DNA of 24,795 nt. Origin: Desulfuromonas sp. (GTDB lineage: Bacteria; Desulfobacterota; Desulfuromonadia; Desulfuromonadales; SZUA-401). The notes under the pieces are model-generated. The model searched no databases. It was not told the DNA's origin and saw only the letters and a list, made by a program, of their open reading frames with translations. Positions 16,341-24,795 of the stretch are shown here, one piece after another. Both the position numbers and the translations under genes were made by a program. The stretch covers positions 1 through 24,795 of the forward strand of contig PKUI01000119.1 in the NCBI GenBank assembly GCA_002869605.1. Direction: 5' to 3'. The stretch's first letter is position 1. Each line of letters begins with the position of its first letter.

Positions 16341-18237
16341 GGTCGACCTGGAGCAGGAAAAGGGTCTTGTCGACTTCGCCCTGCAGGTCAAAGCTGGTGG
16401 CCCCGGTGACTCCCGGGTAGTTACGCAGTTGGGTCAGCGCTGTCAGCAGCTCCTCGCGGGTCGCAATGCGCGGATCGGAGAGCAGGCCGAACAGGATGTT
16501 GGCGGCATCGTAGGCCTGGGCCTCGATGAACGAAGGGTCCTGGCTGAACTCGCGGTAGTAACGCTCGACGAATTCGCGGACAAAGGGGATGTCGCTGTAG
16601 GGGAAAAAGCCGTTCACCAGCACGGCGTTGTTGACGAAGCGCTCCCCGGCACGATTCACCAGCTTGGGGGAGTACCAGCCGTTGCTGCCGAGCAGCTGCA
16701 CGTTTTCAACTCCATAGTAGACCAGCTGCGGCAGTAGCATGGCTACGTTCTCGGCAAAATCGGGGATAAACAGTGCTTCAAAGGTGGTTTCGGGCGGGAG
16801 TTGTCGTCTCTTTTTATCTGCTTCGCTCAGATCCTTGTCATCCTCGTCTCTGGTGTTGAGGTCTTCGCCGATGAAGGGGATGATCTGGTGCCTGAAGTCG
16901 GTCTCCTCAGGGTTGTATTCTGCTTCTTCGACCACCAGGCCACCCAGTTTTTTCACTTCTTCGGCGAACAGTTGCGCCAGTTCGCGCCCCTTGTGACTCT
17001 GTGGATAGAGCACGGCAAAAGCGGTCAGACCACGCTCGTTGACCGCGTAGCGGGCCAGTTCCCTGGCCTGGAGGCGGTTGGTCAGGGAATTGCGGAAAAT
17101 GTAACGGCCGGTTTGTGGCAACCCATTCTTCTGGGAGAGGCTGAGCAGCGGGACGGCGTCCATCTCGGCACGTTCGGCAGCGGCCTCGGAGGTGTCCCCC
17201 GAGAGTGGTCCGAGAATCGCCATCACACGCTCCGTGTTAGCGAGCTCGATAACGGCATCGGTGCTCCGTTCAGGGCTGGCGGCGCTGTCCCGGTAGACCA
17301 GTTTCAGTTCGGGGTTGTTTTCGATCTGGTTGGCAAGAGCCATTTCGATACCGCGCTTGGCGAGCTTGCCGAACGGAGCATAGCGACCGGTCAGAGGGAG
17401 CACGACGCCGATGGTGTTCCGTTGCAGCCAGGCGCCACCGGTGAGGCGGTTGAGCAGGATGGGAATTTCACCCCGGTAGGTGAACGGGGTGCGGTCTTGC
17501 TGCACCTCTGAAATAAGGCGCCGGGCCTGCAGGTTTCGCCCGGCGTCGAGTGCAATGCGGGCGAGCTGCAGGCGGGCGTCGAGCGCCATGGAGGTGCCGT
17601 CGAAGACCAGGATGCACTCTTCCAGGGAGCCCTCCGGCATCTCGGCAATCAGGGCGTGACTGCGGGAGATCAACTGGTCCTGGGCGCCACCGAGCTCCAA
17701 GGCGCGGCGGAAGTAGAAGAGCGCCTCGAGGGGGTGCCCCAATTCTGCCTTAGCTTCTCCGAGGGCACCAAACAGCAGAATTCGGTCGGCGTCGAACAGG
17801 GGGATCTCCTGTAGCGGGGAGAGCTCGGCGACTCCGAGAAGGTACTCGCCGAGGCGGATATGGGCGACACCGGCGATAAAGTTGGCCTCGCCGCTGCGCA
17901 GCTCCTCGGGGATCTGTTGGATAAAGATCAGCGCCTTCTTGTCGTCCTTCTGGTCAAGGGAGATGCGTGCCAGGTAGAGCTGGATCTGGTGCAGCCATTC
18001 GGTGTCGGGGAAGCGGTAGAGGAAGTCGAGAAACAGGTTGTTGGCTTTTTCGAGCTGGCCGCTGCGGTAGAGCTGCACCCCGGCATGGAAGGCGAGCTCG
18101 GGGTCGTTCAAAACCTCCTCACTGACCACGGCTACAGGTTCGCCGCTCTCCACAGAGGGCGTGGCCGCCTGCAGGGGGGCTGGCAGCATGGCCAGGCAGG
18201 CGAAAAGCCCGCATATCAACCGGAATCGCATTGTCAT
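16315..18237 (-). CDS. LpoA/LppC-like periplasmic protein: TPR region plus type I periplasmic-binding fold
   Basis: A 640-aa secreted protein. A signal peptide (about 1-25, ending PLQAA) is followed by TPR-like helical repeats (about 45-250, e.g. AGVQLYRSGQLEKANNLFLD). A Leu/Ile/Val-binding-type domain fills the rest (about 275-635, starting IGVVLPLTGRYAPFG). This matches the LpoA/LppC plan (penicillin-binding-protein activator) and amino-acid binding proteins. There is no lipobox, unlike E. coli LpoA. The start at 18237 has AGGAGG 5 nt upstream. It begins 14 nt after the dnaJ stop, so it is probably in the chaperone operon. Activation of a PBP is inference from family. Confidence 0.82.
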   Translation of the reverse strand: MTMRFRLICGLFACLAMLPAPLQAATPSVESGEPVAVVSEEVLNDPELAFHAGVQLYRSGQLEKANNLFLDFLYRFPDTEWLHQIQLYLARISLDQKDDKKALIFIQQIPEELRSGEANFIAGVAHIRLGEYLLGVAELSPLQEIPLFDADRILLFGALGEAKAELGHPLEALFYFRRALELGGAQDQLISRSHALIAEMPEGSLEECILVFDGTSMALDARLQLARIALDAGRNLQARRLISEVQQDRTPFTYRGEIPILLNRLTGGAWLQRNTIGVVLPLTGRYAPFGKLAKRGIEMALANQIENNPELKLVYRDSAASPERSTDAVIELANTERVMAILGPLSGDTSEAAAERAEMDAVPLLSLSQKNGLPQTGRYIFRNSLTNRLQARELARYAVNERGLTAFAVLYPQSHKGRELAQLFAEEVKKLGGLVVEEAEYNPEETDFRHQIIPFIGEDLNTRDEDDKDLSEADKKRRQLPPETTFEALFIPDFAENVAMLLPQLVYYGVENVQLLGSNGWYSPKLVNRAGERFVNNAVLVNGFFPYSDIPFVREFVERYYREFSQDPSFIEAQAYDAANILFGLLSDPRIATREELLTALTQLRNYPGVTGATSFDLQGEVDKTLFLLQVDHGNFVQIN

Positions 18238-18251
18238 GCCGTCCTCCTGGA

Positions 18252-19373
18252 CTATTCGAAGATTTCCTTGACCTTGTCGAAAAAGCCCTTGCCCAGGGGG
18301 TTGACCTCTTCGCCCCCCTCGCGGGCAAATTCCTCGAGCAGTTCTTTCTGGCGGTTGTTGAGCTTGGTCGGGGTCTCAACCCGCAGCACCACCAGCTGGT
18401 GCCCCTGCCCGTAACCCTGCAGGGAAGGGAACCCCTTGCCGGAGAGCTTCAGGATCTTGCCCGACTGGGTGCCGGCCGGCACCTTGATCTTGACCTTGCC
18501 GTCGAGGGTCGGAACCTCCAGGTCAGCACCGAGGGCTGCCTGGGCGAAGCTGATCGGCACATCGCACAGGATATCCTGTCCCTGGCGTTGAAACAACGGG
18601 TGATCTTCGACACTGATCACCACGTAGAGGTCGCCGTTCGGCCCGCCGCCGCTGCCGGGATCTCCCTCGTTGTGCAGCTTGAGGCGGGTGCCGGTCTCGA
18701 CCCCGGCCGGGATCTTGAGCGCCAGGCTCTTCTTGCCGCGGGTCACGCCGCTTCCCTTGCACGCCTTGCACGGCTCCTTGATCACCTGTCCCTGGCCGCT
18801 GCAGTCGGGGCAGGGGCGGGTGAGGGAGAAAAAGCCCTGCTGGAAGCGGACCTGGCCGGCGCCACGGCAGGTGCCGCAGGTTTCGGGCGAGGTGCCCGGT
18901 TTGGCGCCGTTGCCGTTACAGGTTTCGCAGGTGAGGTGACGCGGGATCTGGATCTTGGTTTCGAGCCCCTTGGCCGCTTCCTCGAAGCTGATGCTGAGGT
19001 TGTAGCGCAGATCGTCGCCACGCCGTCCGCGCGAGGTGCGGCGGCCACCGCCGCTGGCCCCGAAGATGTCGCCGAAGATGTCGCCGAAGATGTCCTCGAA
19101 CGGAGCGCCGCCGAAATCGAAGCCGCCCTGGTTGAAGCCCCCAAAGCCCTCGGTGCCGGCATGACCGTACTGGTCGTACTGGGCCCGTTTTTGCGGGTCG
19201 GAGAGAATGGCGTAGGACTCGGAGGCCTCCTTGAACTTCTCTTCGGCCGCCTTGTCACCCGGGTTCTTGTCGGGGTGGTACTGCAGGGCGAGCTTGCGAT
19301 AAGCCTTTTTGATTTCGGTCTCGCTGGCGTTCTTGTTGACCCCGAGGACCTCGTAATAGTCACGTTTGGACAA
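18252..19373 (-). CDS. dnaJ: Chaperone DnaJ
   Basis: A 373-aa type I Hsp40 co-chaperone that stimulates DnaK ATPase and delivers unfolded clients. J domain at 1-70 with HPD at 33-35; Gly/Phe-rich region (about 73-110) containing a short DIFG repeat; four zinc-binding CxxCxGxG motifs with Cys pairs 149/152, 166/169, 188/191 and 202/205; then the C-terminal substrate domains. The start codon is TTG, well supported by GGGAG 6 nt upstream and by the conserved [11 protein letters not shown] beginning. It follows dnaK after a 110-nt gap with a hairpin. Confidence 0.97.
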   Translation of the reverse strand: MSKRDYYEVLGVNKNASETEIKKAYRKLALQYHPDKNPGDKAAEEKFKEASESYAILSDPQKRAQYDQYGHAGTEGFGGFNQGGFDFGGAPFEDIFGDIFGDIFGASGGGRRTSRGRRGDDLRYNLSISFEEAAKGLETKIQIPRHLTCETCNGNGAKPGTSPETCGTCRGAGQVRFQQGFFSLTRPCPDCSGQGQVIKEPCKACKGSGVTRGKKSLALKIPAGVETGTRLKLHNEGDPGSGGGPNGDLYVVISVEDHPLFQRQGQDILCDVPISFAQAALGADLEVPTLDGKVKIKVPAGTQSGKILKLSGKGFPSLQGYGQGHQLVVLRVETPTKLNNRQKELLEEFAREGGEEVNPLGKGFFDKVKEIFE

Positions 19374-19424
19374 AGGTTACTCCCTGAACCGGACACCGCG
19401 TGCCCGGGTTGCAGTAAACGGCAA

Positions 19425-19450
19425 CAGGAGCCGAGTTGCCCCGGCTCCTG
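19425..19450 (-). other. Hairpin between dnaK and dnaJ
   Basis: A perfect 9-bp stem (CAGGAGCCG at 19425-19433, CGGCTCCTG at 19442-19450) with an 8-nt loop lies in the 110-nt dnaK-dnaJ gap. In the minus-strand direction it is not followed by a T run, so it is not a typical terminator. It could stabilise the dnaK 3' end or cause partial attenuation. Confidence 0.55.
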
Positions 19451-19483
19451 CTACGCTGGTCGTGTTTGGTGCGTTTGACGACG

Positions 19484-21391
<1,908 letters not shown>

Positions 21392-21455
21392 GAGTCTTTT
21401 CCTCCTGCTTTCTCTCTATCGCGAGTTTCGTTGCGTGTATGAATTGGCGCCGCAT

Positions 21456-22067
21456 TTATTCGGCGTCGTTGTCTGTTTCCTCGGCCGCTTTTTCCGGGGC
21501 CTTGGCGATCATCACCAGGGCCGGGCGGAGCAGACGCTGGTTAAGGTAATAGCCCTTCTGCATTTCCTGAACCACGGTGTTGGGCGGATGCTCTGCCGTT
21601 TCCATTTGTCCCATCGCCTCATGGCAGTCGGGATTAAACGGTTGCCCCACCGCCTCGACCAGAGTGACGCCGAACTGCTCGAGGGTCTTGTTGAACTGAA
21701 CGATGGTCATCTCGACCCCTTCGATCAGCGCACCGCCGTCGGCCTCGTCACTCTTGGCATGCTCCAGGGCACGGCTGAGGTTATCGAGTACCGGCAGCAT
21801 CTCGCGCAGCAGGTTCTCGTTGGCAAACTTGGCCAGGTCTTCCTTGTCCTTCTGGGCACGGCGCCGATAGTTCTCAAGGTCGGCGCGGGCGCGCAGGTAG
21901 AGATCGTGGTTGTCCGCGGCCTCTTGTTGGGCCTGGGCCAGTGGGTCGAGTTCTTCGGCTATGGTCTCGCTGTTTTCGGCGCTTTCAGCAGCCTCGGGCT
22001 CCTCGGCTGCCGCGGAGGGTGTGGTCACCTCTTCCGGTGCTTCCTCCGGTGTCTTCTTCTTACTCAC
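21456..22067 (-). CDS. grpE: Nucleotide exchange factor GrpE
   Basis: A 203-aa DnaK nucleotide-exchange factor. The N-terminal 45 residues are acidic and low in complexity. A long coiled coil follows (LAQAQQEAADNHDLYLRARA), then the GrpE core: NYRRRAQKDKEDLAKFANEN, LPVLDNLSRAL, and the C-terminal beta domain with GVTLVEAVGQPFNPDCHEA. The start codon is GTG at 22067, with AAGGAG 11 nt upstream (somewhat long spacing). It lies 28 nt after hrcA. Confidence 0.96.
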   Translation of the reverse strand: MSKKKTPEEAPEEVTTPSAAAEEPEAAESAENSETIAEELDPLAQAQQEAADNHDLYLRARADLENYRRRAQKDKEDLAKFANENLLREMLPVLDNLSRALEHAKSDEADGGALIEGVEMTIVQFNKTLEQFGVTLVEAVGQPFNPDCHEAMGQMETAEHPPNTVVQEMQKGYYLNQRLLRPALVMIAKAPEKAAEETDNDAE

Positions 22068-22095
22068 GTTCGTTTGTTCTCCTTGTCCTTCGAAG

Positions 22096-23130
22096 TTATT
22101 TGGTCTTGAGCATCTGGCTGATCAGACGTGCAGAGCAGTCGACTAGCGGGATGACATGGGCGTAGGGCATGCGCACCGGGCCGATGATGCCGATGGTGCC
22201 GGTGGCGCCGCGGCCGCTGGTGAAGCTGGCGGTGATCAGGCTGCAGCCCGAGAGCTCCGCAATGCCGCTGTCGCTGCCGAAGCAAACCTGGGTGCCGCCG
22301 GTTTTGCGGCTGCGGTCGAGCAGGGCGACCAGCAGGCTCTTTTGCTCGAAGGCACGCAGCAACCGTTTCATGGTTTCGAGGTCGGCGAACTCGGGCTGCT
22401 CGAGCATCTGCGTGGTCCCCTCGATGAACACCTGGCTGCCGAGCTCGTCCTTGAGCGCTTCGCGCGACAGGCGCAGGGCGCGGCGGACCAGGACGTCGAC
22501 CCGGGTCTTCTCTTCGACCATCTGCTGCAGGATGCGCATCTGCGCCTCGGCCATCGACAGGCCGCTAAGGGTGGTGTTGAGGTAGTTGGCGGCCTGGTCG
22601 AGTTCGGCCTGGCGCACCGGTTCCTCGACGCTGATCACGCGGTTTTCGACGATGCCCGACTCGGAGACCAGGATCACCAGCACCCGCCCGCCCGGAAGGG
22701 CATGGAAGTCGATGTGGCGAAAGATGGTCTGCGAGAAACTCGGCGCCATGACCATGCCGGTGTAGCACGAGAGCTCGGAGAGGACACGGCTGGCCCGCTG
22801 CAGCGCTTCGTCCATGCCGAGGCCGCGCAGCAGGTAGTGGTCGCGCAGTTGCTGCTGTTCCTCGCGGCTCAGGCCGTGGTTGTGCAGCAGGGCGTTGACG
22901 TAAAACTGGTAGCCGACATCGGTCGGGATGCGTCCCGCCGAGGTGTGGGGCGCATGGATCAGGCCGTTCGCCTCGAGTTCCGCCATGACATTGCGCACCG
23001 TGGCAGGCGACAGCTTGAGCGGCAGGCGCCTGGTAACCGCCTGGGAGCTGACCGGGCCGGCCGTTTCAATATGCAGCTCGACGACCGCCTTGAAAATGTC
23101 CTGGTTGCGTGCGCTGAGAATGGTAGCCAT
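22096..23130 (-). CDS. hrcA: Heat-inducible transcription repressor HrcA
   Basis: A 344-aa repressor that binds CIRCE and is released on heat shock when GroEL is titrated. The winged-helix N-terminus (about 1-95) has VSSQAVTRRLPLKLSPATVR and the conserved LEANGLIHAPHTSAGRIPTD. The C-terminal dimer/GAF-like domain ends with GTIGIIGPVRMPYAHVIPLV, a family hallmark. First gene of the chaperone operon; a CIRCE-like element lies 52 nt upstream, indicating autoregulation. Confidence 0.97.
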   Translation of the reverse strand: MATILSARNQDIFKAVVELHIETAGPVSSQAVTRRLPLKLSPATVRNVMAELEANGLIHAPHTSAGRIPTDVGYQFYVNALLHNHGLSREEQQQLRDHYLLRGLGMDEALQRASRVLSELSCYTGMVMAPSFSQTIFRHIDFHALPGGRVLVILVSESGIVENRVISVEEPVRQAELDQAANYLNTTLSGLSMAEAQMRILQQMVEEKTRVDVLVRRALRLSREALKDELGSQVFIEGTTQMLEQPEFADLETMKRLLRAFEQKSLLVALLDRSRKTGGTQVCFGSDSGIAELSGCSLITASFTSGRGATGTIGIIGPVRMPYAHVIPLVDCSARLISQMLKTK

Positions 23131-23181
23131 GGTCGCTTCCGTAGAAAAAGTTCGAGCCGGTTAACCCGGCCCCGGCGGTCG

Positions 23182-23208
23182 TTAGCAGACGCTCCCTGAG
23201 AGTGCCAG
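23182..23208 (-). promoter_or_regulatory. Degenerate CIRCE operator
   Basis: On the plus strand TTAGCAGAC (23182-23190), a 9-nt spacer, and GAGTGCCAG (23200-23208). Compared with the CIRCE consensus TTAGCACTC-N9-GAGTGCTAA, 14 of 18 arm positions match, and the spacing is exact. It sits at the predicted transcription start of hrcA, the expected location for HrcA repression. Confidence 0.75.
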
Positions 23209-23215
23209 CGCAGAC

Positions 23216-23244
23216 AACATAACAACGGGTCTACCCTCTGTCAA
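23216..23244 (-). promoter_or_regulatory. Sigma-70 promoter of the hrcA operon
   Basis: Read on the minus strand: a perfect -35 TTGACA (23244-23239), a 17-nt spacer, and -10 TATGTT (23221-23216), 4 of 6 to consensus. The start would fall near 23209, immediately at the CIRCE-like element. The hemW stop is 22 nt upstream of the -35, so the promoter occupies the whole intergenic space. Confidence 0.82.
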
Positions 23245-23265
23245 GGGACGCAGGAGCGCTTATTT

Positions 23266-24396
23266 TTACAGGAGAAACGGCTGAATCAGGTGGTCGTAAA
23301 GCAGCCACCCTTCGGGGGTGAAATGCCAGCTGCCAGAGGCGTGGTGAAGTTGTTCTCCGCACTGTCTGATCGCGTCGCGAAAGACTTCATCGAAGGGGGT
23401 GCCGAAGCGGTTCAGGAAGTCATCGCAGATCACCCCCTCCGCGGTGCGCAACGCCAGGTAAGCGGTTTCGCTCATCGCAGCCTGGCGGTCGAAGAACTCG
23501 AGCCGCTGCGACGGGTCGCAACCTTTATCGATACAGGTTTGATAGCGCTCCAGGTCGGGGGGGATATGGCGGCGTTCACCCCAGTTCGTGGCGTAAAAAC
23601 TGTGGGCCCCGGCACCGACGCCGAGGTAGGGGCGGCGTCGCCAGACGTCACGGTTATGCCGGCATTCGTATCCGGGGCGTGCGTAGTTGGAGATCTCGTA
23701 GTGGCGGTAACCGGCGGCAGCGAGGCGACGGTCGAGGAGCAGGTAGAGCTCGGCGTAGTGCTCGTCGTCGGGAAGCGGCAGCGCCTGCTGCTGGTGTCGC
23801 TGGTAGAGGGGGGTGCCCTCCTCGAGGGTCAGTCCGTAGGCGGAGAGGTGTTCGGGGGCGAGTTTGAGCAGGGTTTCGATGTCACGCTCGAGCGCGACGC
23901 CATCTTGGTTGGGAAGTGCAAAGATCAGGTCACAGGAGAGGTTGTCGAAGCCGACCCGCCGCGCCGCCCGGAAGGCAGCGTGCGCCTGTGCGGAGCTGTG
24001 TGCGCGACCCAAGGCCTTGAGCTGCGGGTCGGAGAATGTTTGCACGCCGAAGGAGAGGCGGTTGATACCGGCCGCACGGTAGCCGTCCAGGGAGCTTTCA
24101 CTGACGGTTCCCGGGTTTGCCTCGAGGGTCACTTCGGCGTCGGCGATAAGACCGTACTCGTTGCGGACACTATCGAGCAGCTGCGTGACCTGAGCAGAGC
24201 TGAGGCGCGACGGGGTGCCGCCGCCGAAGAACACCGAGTCAAACGGCCCCTGCCAGTGCGCGGCTTTTTGCTCCAGTTCACGTCTGAGTGAGGCGACGTA
24301 CTTCGCCACGCTGGCGTCATCGCCGGTCAGAGAATAGAAGTCGCAGTAGCCGCATTTACTGTGGCAGAAGGGGATGTGCAGGTAGAGCCCGGTCAT
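23266..24396 (-). CDS. hemW: HemW-like radical SAM protein (heme chaperone)
   Basis: A 376-aa radical SAM enzyme of the HemN/HemW family. The [4Fe-4S] motif is C11-x3-C15-x2-C18 in PFCHSKCGYCDF, followed by FFGGGTPSRL, EANPG, and INRLSFGVQTF. The length and the C-terminal HemN_C region (GVGAGAHSFY, then SETAYLALRTAEGV) fit HemW, which inserts heme into proteins rather than oxidising coproporphyrinogen; HemN is about 80 residues longer at its N-terminus. Start at 24396 chosen because GGGGAG lies 4 nt upstream and the conserved TGLYLHIPFC follows directly; the longer open frame is rejected. Distinguishing HemW from HemN is by family knowledge. Confidence 0.9.
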   Translation of the reverse strand: MTGLYLHIPFCHSKCGYCDFYSLTGDDASVAKYVASLRRELEQKAAHWQGPFDSVFFGGGTPSRLSSAQVTQLLDSVRNEYGLIADAEVTLEANPGTVSESSLDGYRAAGINRLSFGVQTFSDPQLKALGRAHSSAQAHAAFRAARRVGFDNLSCDLIFALPNQDGVALERDIETLLKLAPEHLSAYGLTLEEGTPLYQRHQQQALPLPDDEHYAELYLLLDRRLAAAGYRHYEISNYARPGYECRHNRDVWRRRPYLGVGAGAHSFYATNWGERRHIPPDLERYQTCIDKGCDPSQRLEFFDRQAAMSETAYLALRTAEGVICDDFLNRFGTPFDEVFRDAIRQCGEQLHHASGSWHFTPEGWLLYDHLIQPFLL

Positions 24397-24427
24397 GATC
24401 TCCCCCCGAAGCTGGACAGGTAGAAAC

Positions 24428-24455
24428 AAAAAAGGCGGGGAGTAAACTCCCCGCC
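24428..24455 (-). terminator. Rho-independent terminator of the nhaD gene
   Basis: A perfect 9-bp GC-rich stem (GGCGGGGAG at 24434-24442, CTCCCCGCC at 24447-24455) with a 4-nt loop is followed on the minus strand by six T's (24433-24428). It lies 28 nt after the antiporter stop and ends 31 nt before hemW. Confidence 0.92.
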
Positions 24456-24483
24456 TCGATGGTGCATGAATTAGATGTTGCGG

Positions 24484-24795
24484 TCAATGGAAGTATTTGG
24501 CGTTGATCCACAGGTGCGCGACGATACTCACGGCGTAGCCGATCGCTACCGCCCAGCTCCACTTGAGGTGGTTGCCGAAGGTGTAGACGCCGCGCGCGGT
24601 ACCCATCAGGGCGACACCGGCCGCCGAGCCGATCGAGAGCATGCTGCCGCCGACACCGGCGGTGAGGGTGACCAGCAGCCACTGCCCGTGCGACATGTGC
24701 GGGTCCATGGTCAGCACCGCAAACATCACCGGGATGTTGTCGACGATCGCCGAGAGGATGCCGACCAGCACGTTGGCGGTGGTCGGTCCGAGGTC
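24484..24795 (-). CDS. nhaD: NhaD-type Na+/H+ antiporter, C-terminal part (5' end outside window)
   Basis: Only the last 103 codons are present; the gene runs off the right edge. The sequence includes AIVDNIPVMFAVLTMDP, then GVGGSMLSIGSAAGVALMG and TFGNHLKWSWAVAIGY, hallmarks of the NhaD ion-transporter family, with three hydrophobic segments. Expected role: export of Na+ or Li+ in exchange for protons at the inner membrane. The gene ends in TGA at 24484 followed by a strong terminator. Confidence 0.88.
   Translation of the reverse strand, partial: DLGPTTANVLVGILSAIVDNIPVMFAVLTMDPHMSHGQWLLVTLTAGVGGSMLSIGSAAGVALMGTARGVYTFGNHLKWSWAVAIGYAVSIVAHLWINAKYFH

Noticed and set aside
18231..19478. Long open frame (415 codons) antisense to dnaJ
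   Set aside because: It mirrors dnaJ codons in a GC-rich gene, has low-complexity Gly/Ala/Leu content and no family motif.

Overview
The window reads as chromosomal DNA from a GC-rich Gram-negative anaerobe. The best guess is a deltaproteobacterium of the Desulfuromonadales (Geobacter/Desulfuromonas/Pelobacter group). The basis is an hrcA-grpE-dnaK-dnaJ cluster with a CIRCE-like operator, many sigma-54 activators, a large multi-PAS kinase with an ABC-type solute-binding sensor, and an NhaD-type antiporter. The lineage is inference; no rRNA or other marker gene is present.

Layout. (1) 1-204 has no gene but holds a nested inverted-repeat element. (2) 205-4006, minus strand: two short groups of small enzymes. 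One is nitroreductase, a 56-aa Cys-rich protein, a DUF3592 membrane protein and a MaoC hydratase. The other is a MazG-like pyrophosphohydrolase followed by an alpha/beta hydrolase. Several starts and stops overlap by 4 nt. (3) 4458-15467, plus strand: a signal-transduction island. Two colinear paralogous sigma-54 response regulators flank a 1260-aa hybrid-sensor histidine kinase. A CheW C-terminal fragment, preceded by a strongly folded leader and followed by a terminator, sits between the first regulator and the kinase. Downstream, a textbook -24/-12 promoter with upstream dyads precedes a degenerate receiver, CheY, an sCache chemoreceptor, CheW and two small Cys-rich proteins. No CheA, CheR or CheB is in the window. 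(4) 15546-23130, minus strand: hrcA-grpE-dnaK-dnaJ, continuing without an obvious terminator into an LpoA-like periplasmic protein and a carboxypeptidase-regulatory-like lipoprotein. A sigma-70 promoter overlaps or adjoins a degenerate CIRCE upstream of hrcA. (5) 23266-24795, minus strand: hemW and, behind a strong terminator, the 3' end of an nhaD gene that runs off the window.

How the parts may work together. The kinase and one or both regulators probably form a two-component system. Since the only clear sigma-54 promoter seen lies just after the second regulator, the simplest inference is that these regulators drive the receiver-cheY-mcp-cheW operon, so an external ligand sensed by the kinase would switch on a dedicated chemoreceptor set. 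The best candidate for something undescribed is this whole module, including the mini-CheW with its folded leader and the pseudo-receiver. In the chaperone operon, two envelope proteins appear to be co-transcribed with the heat-shock genes.
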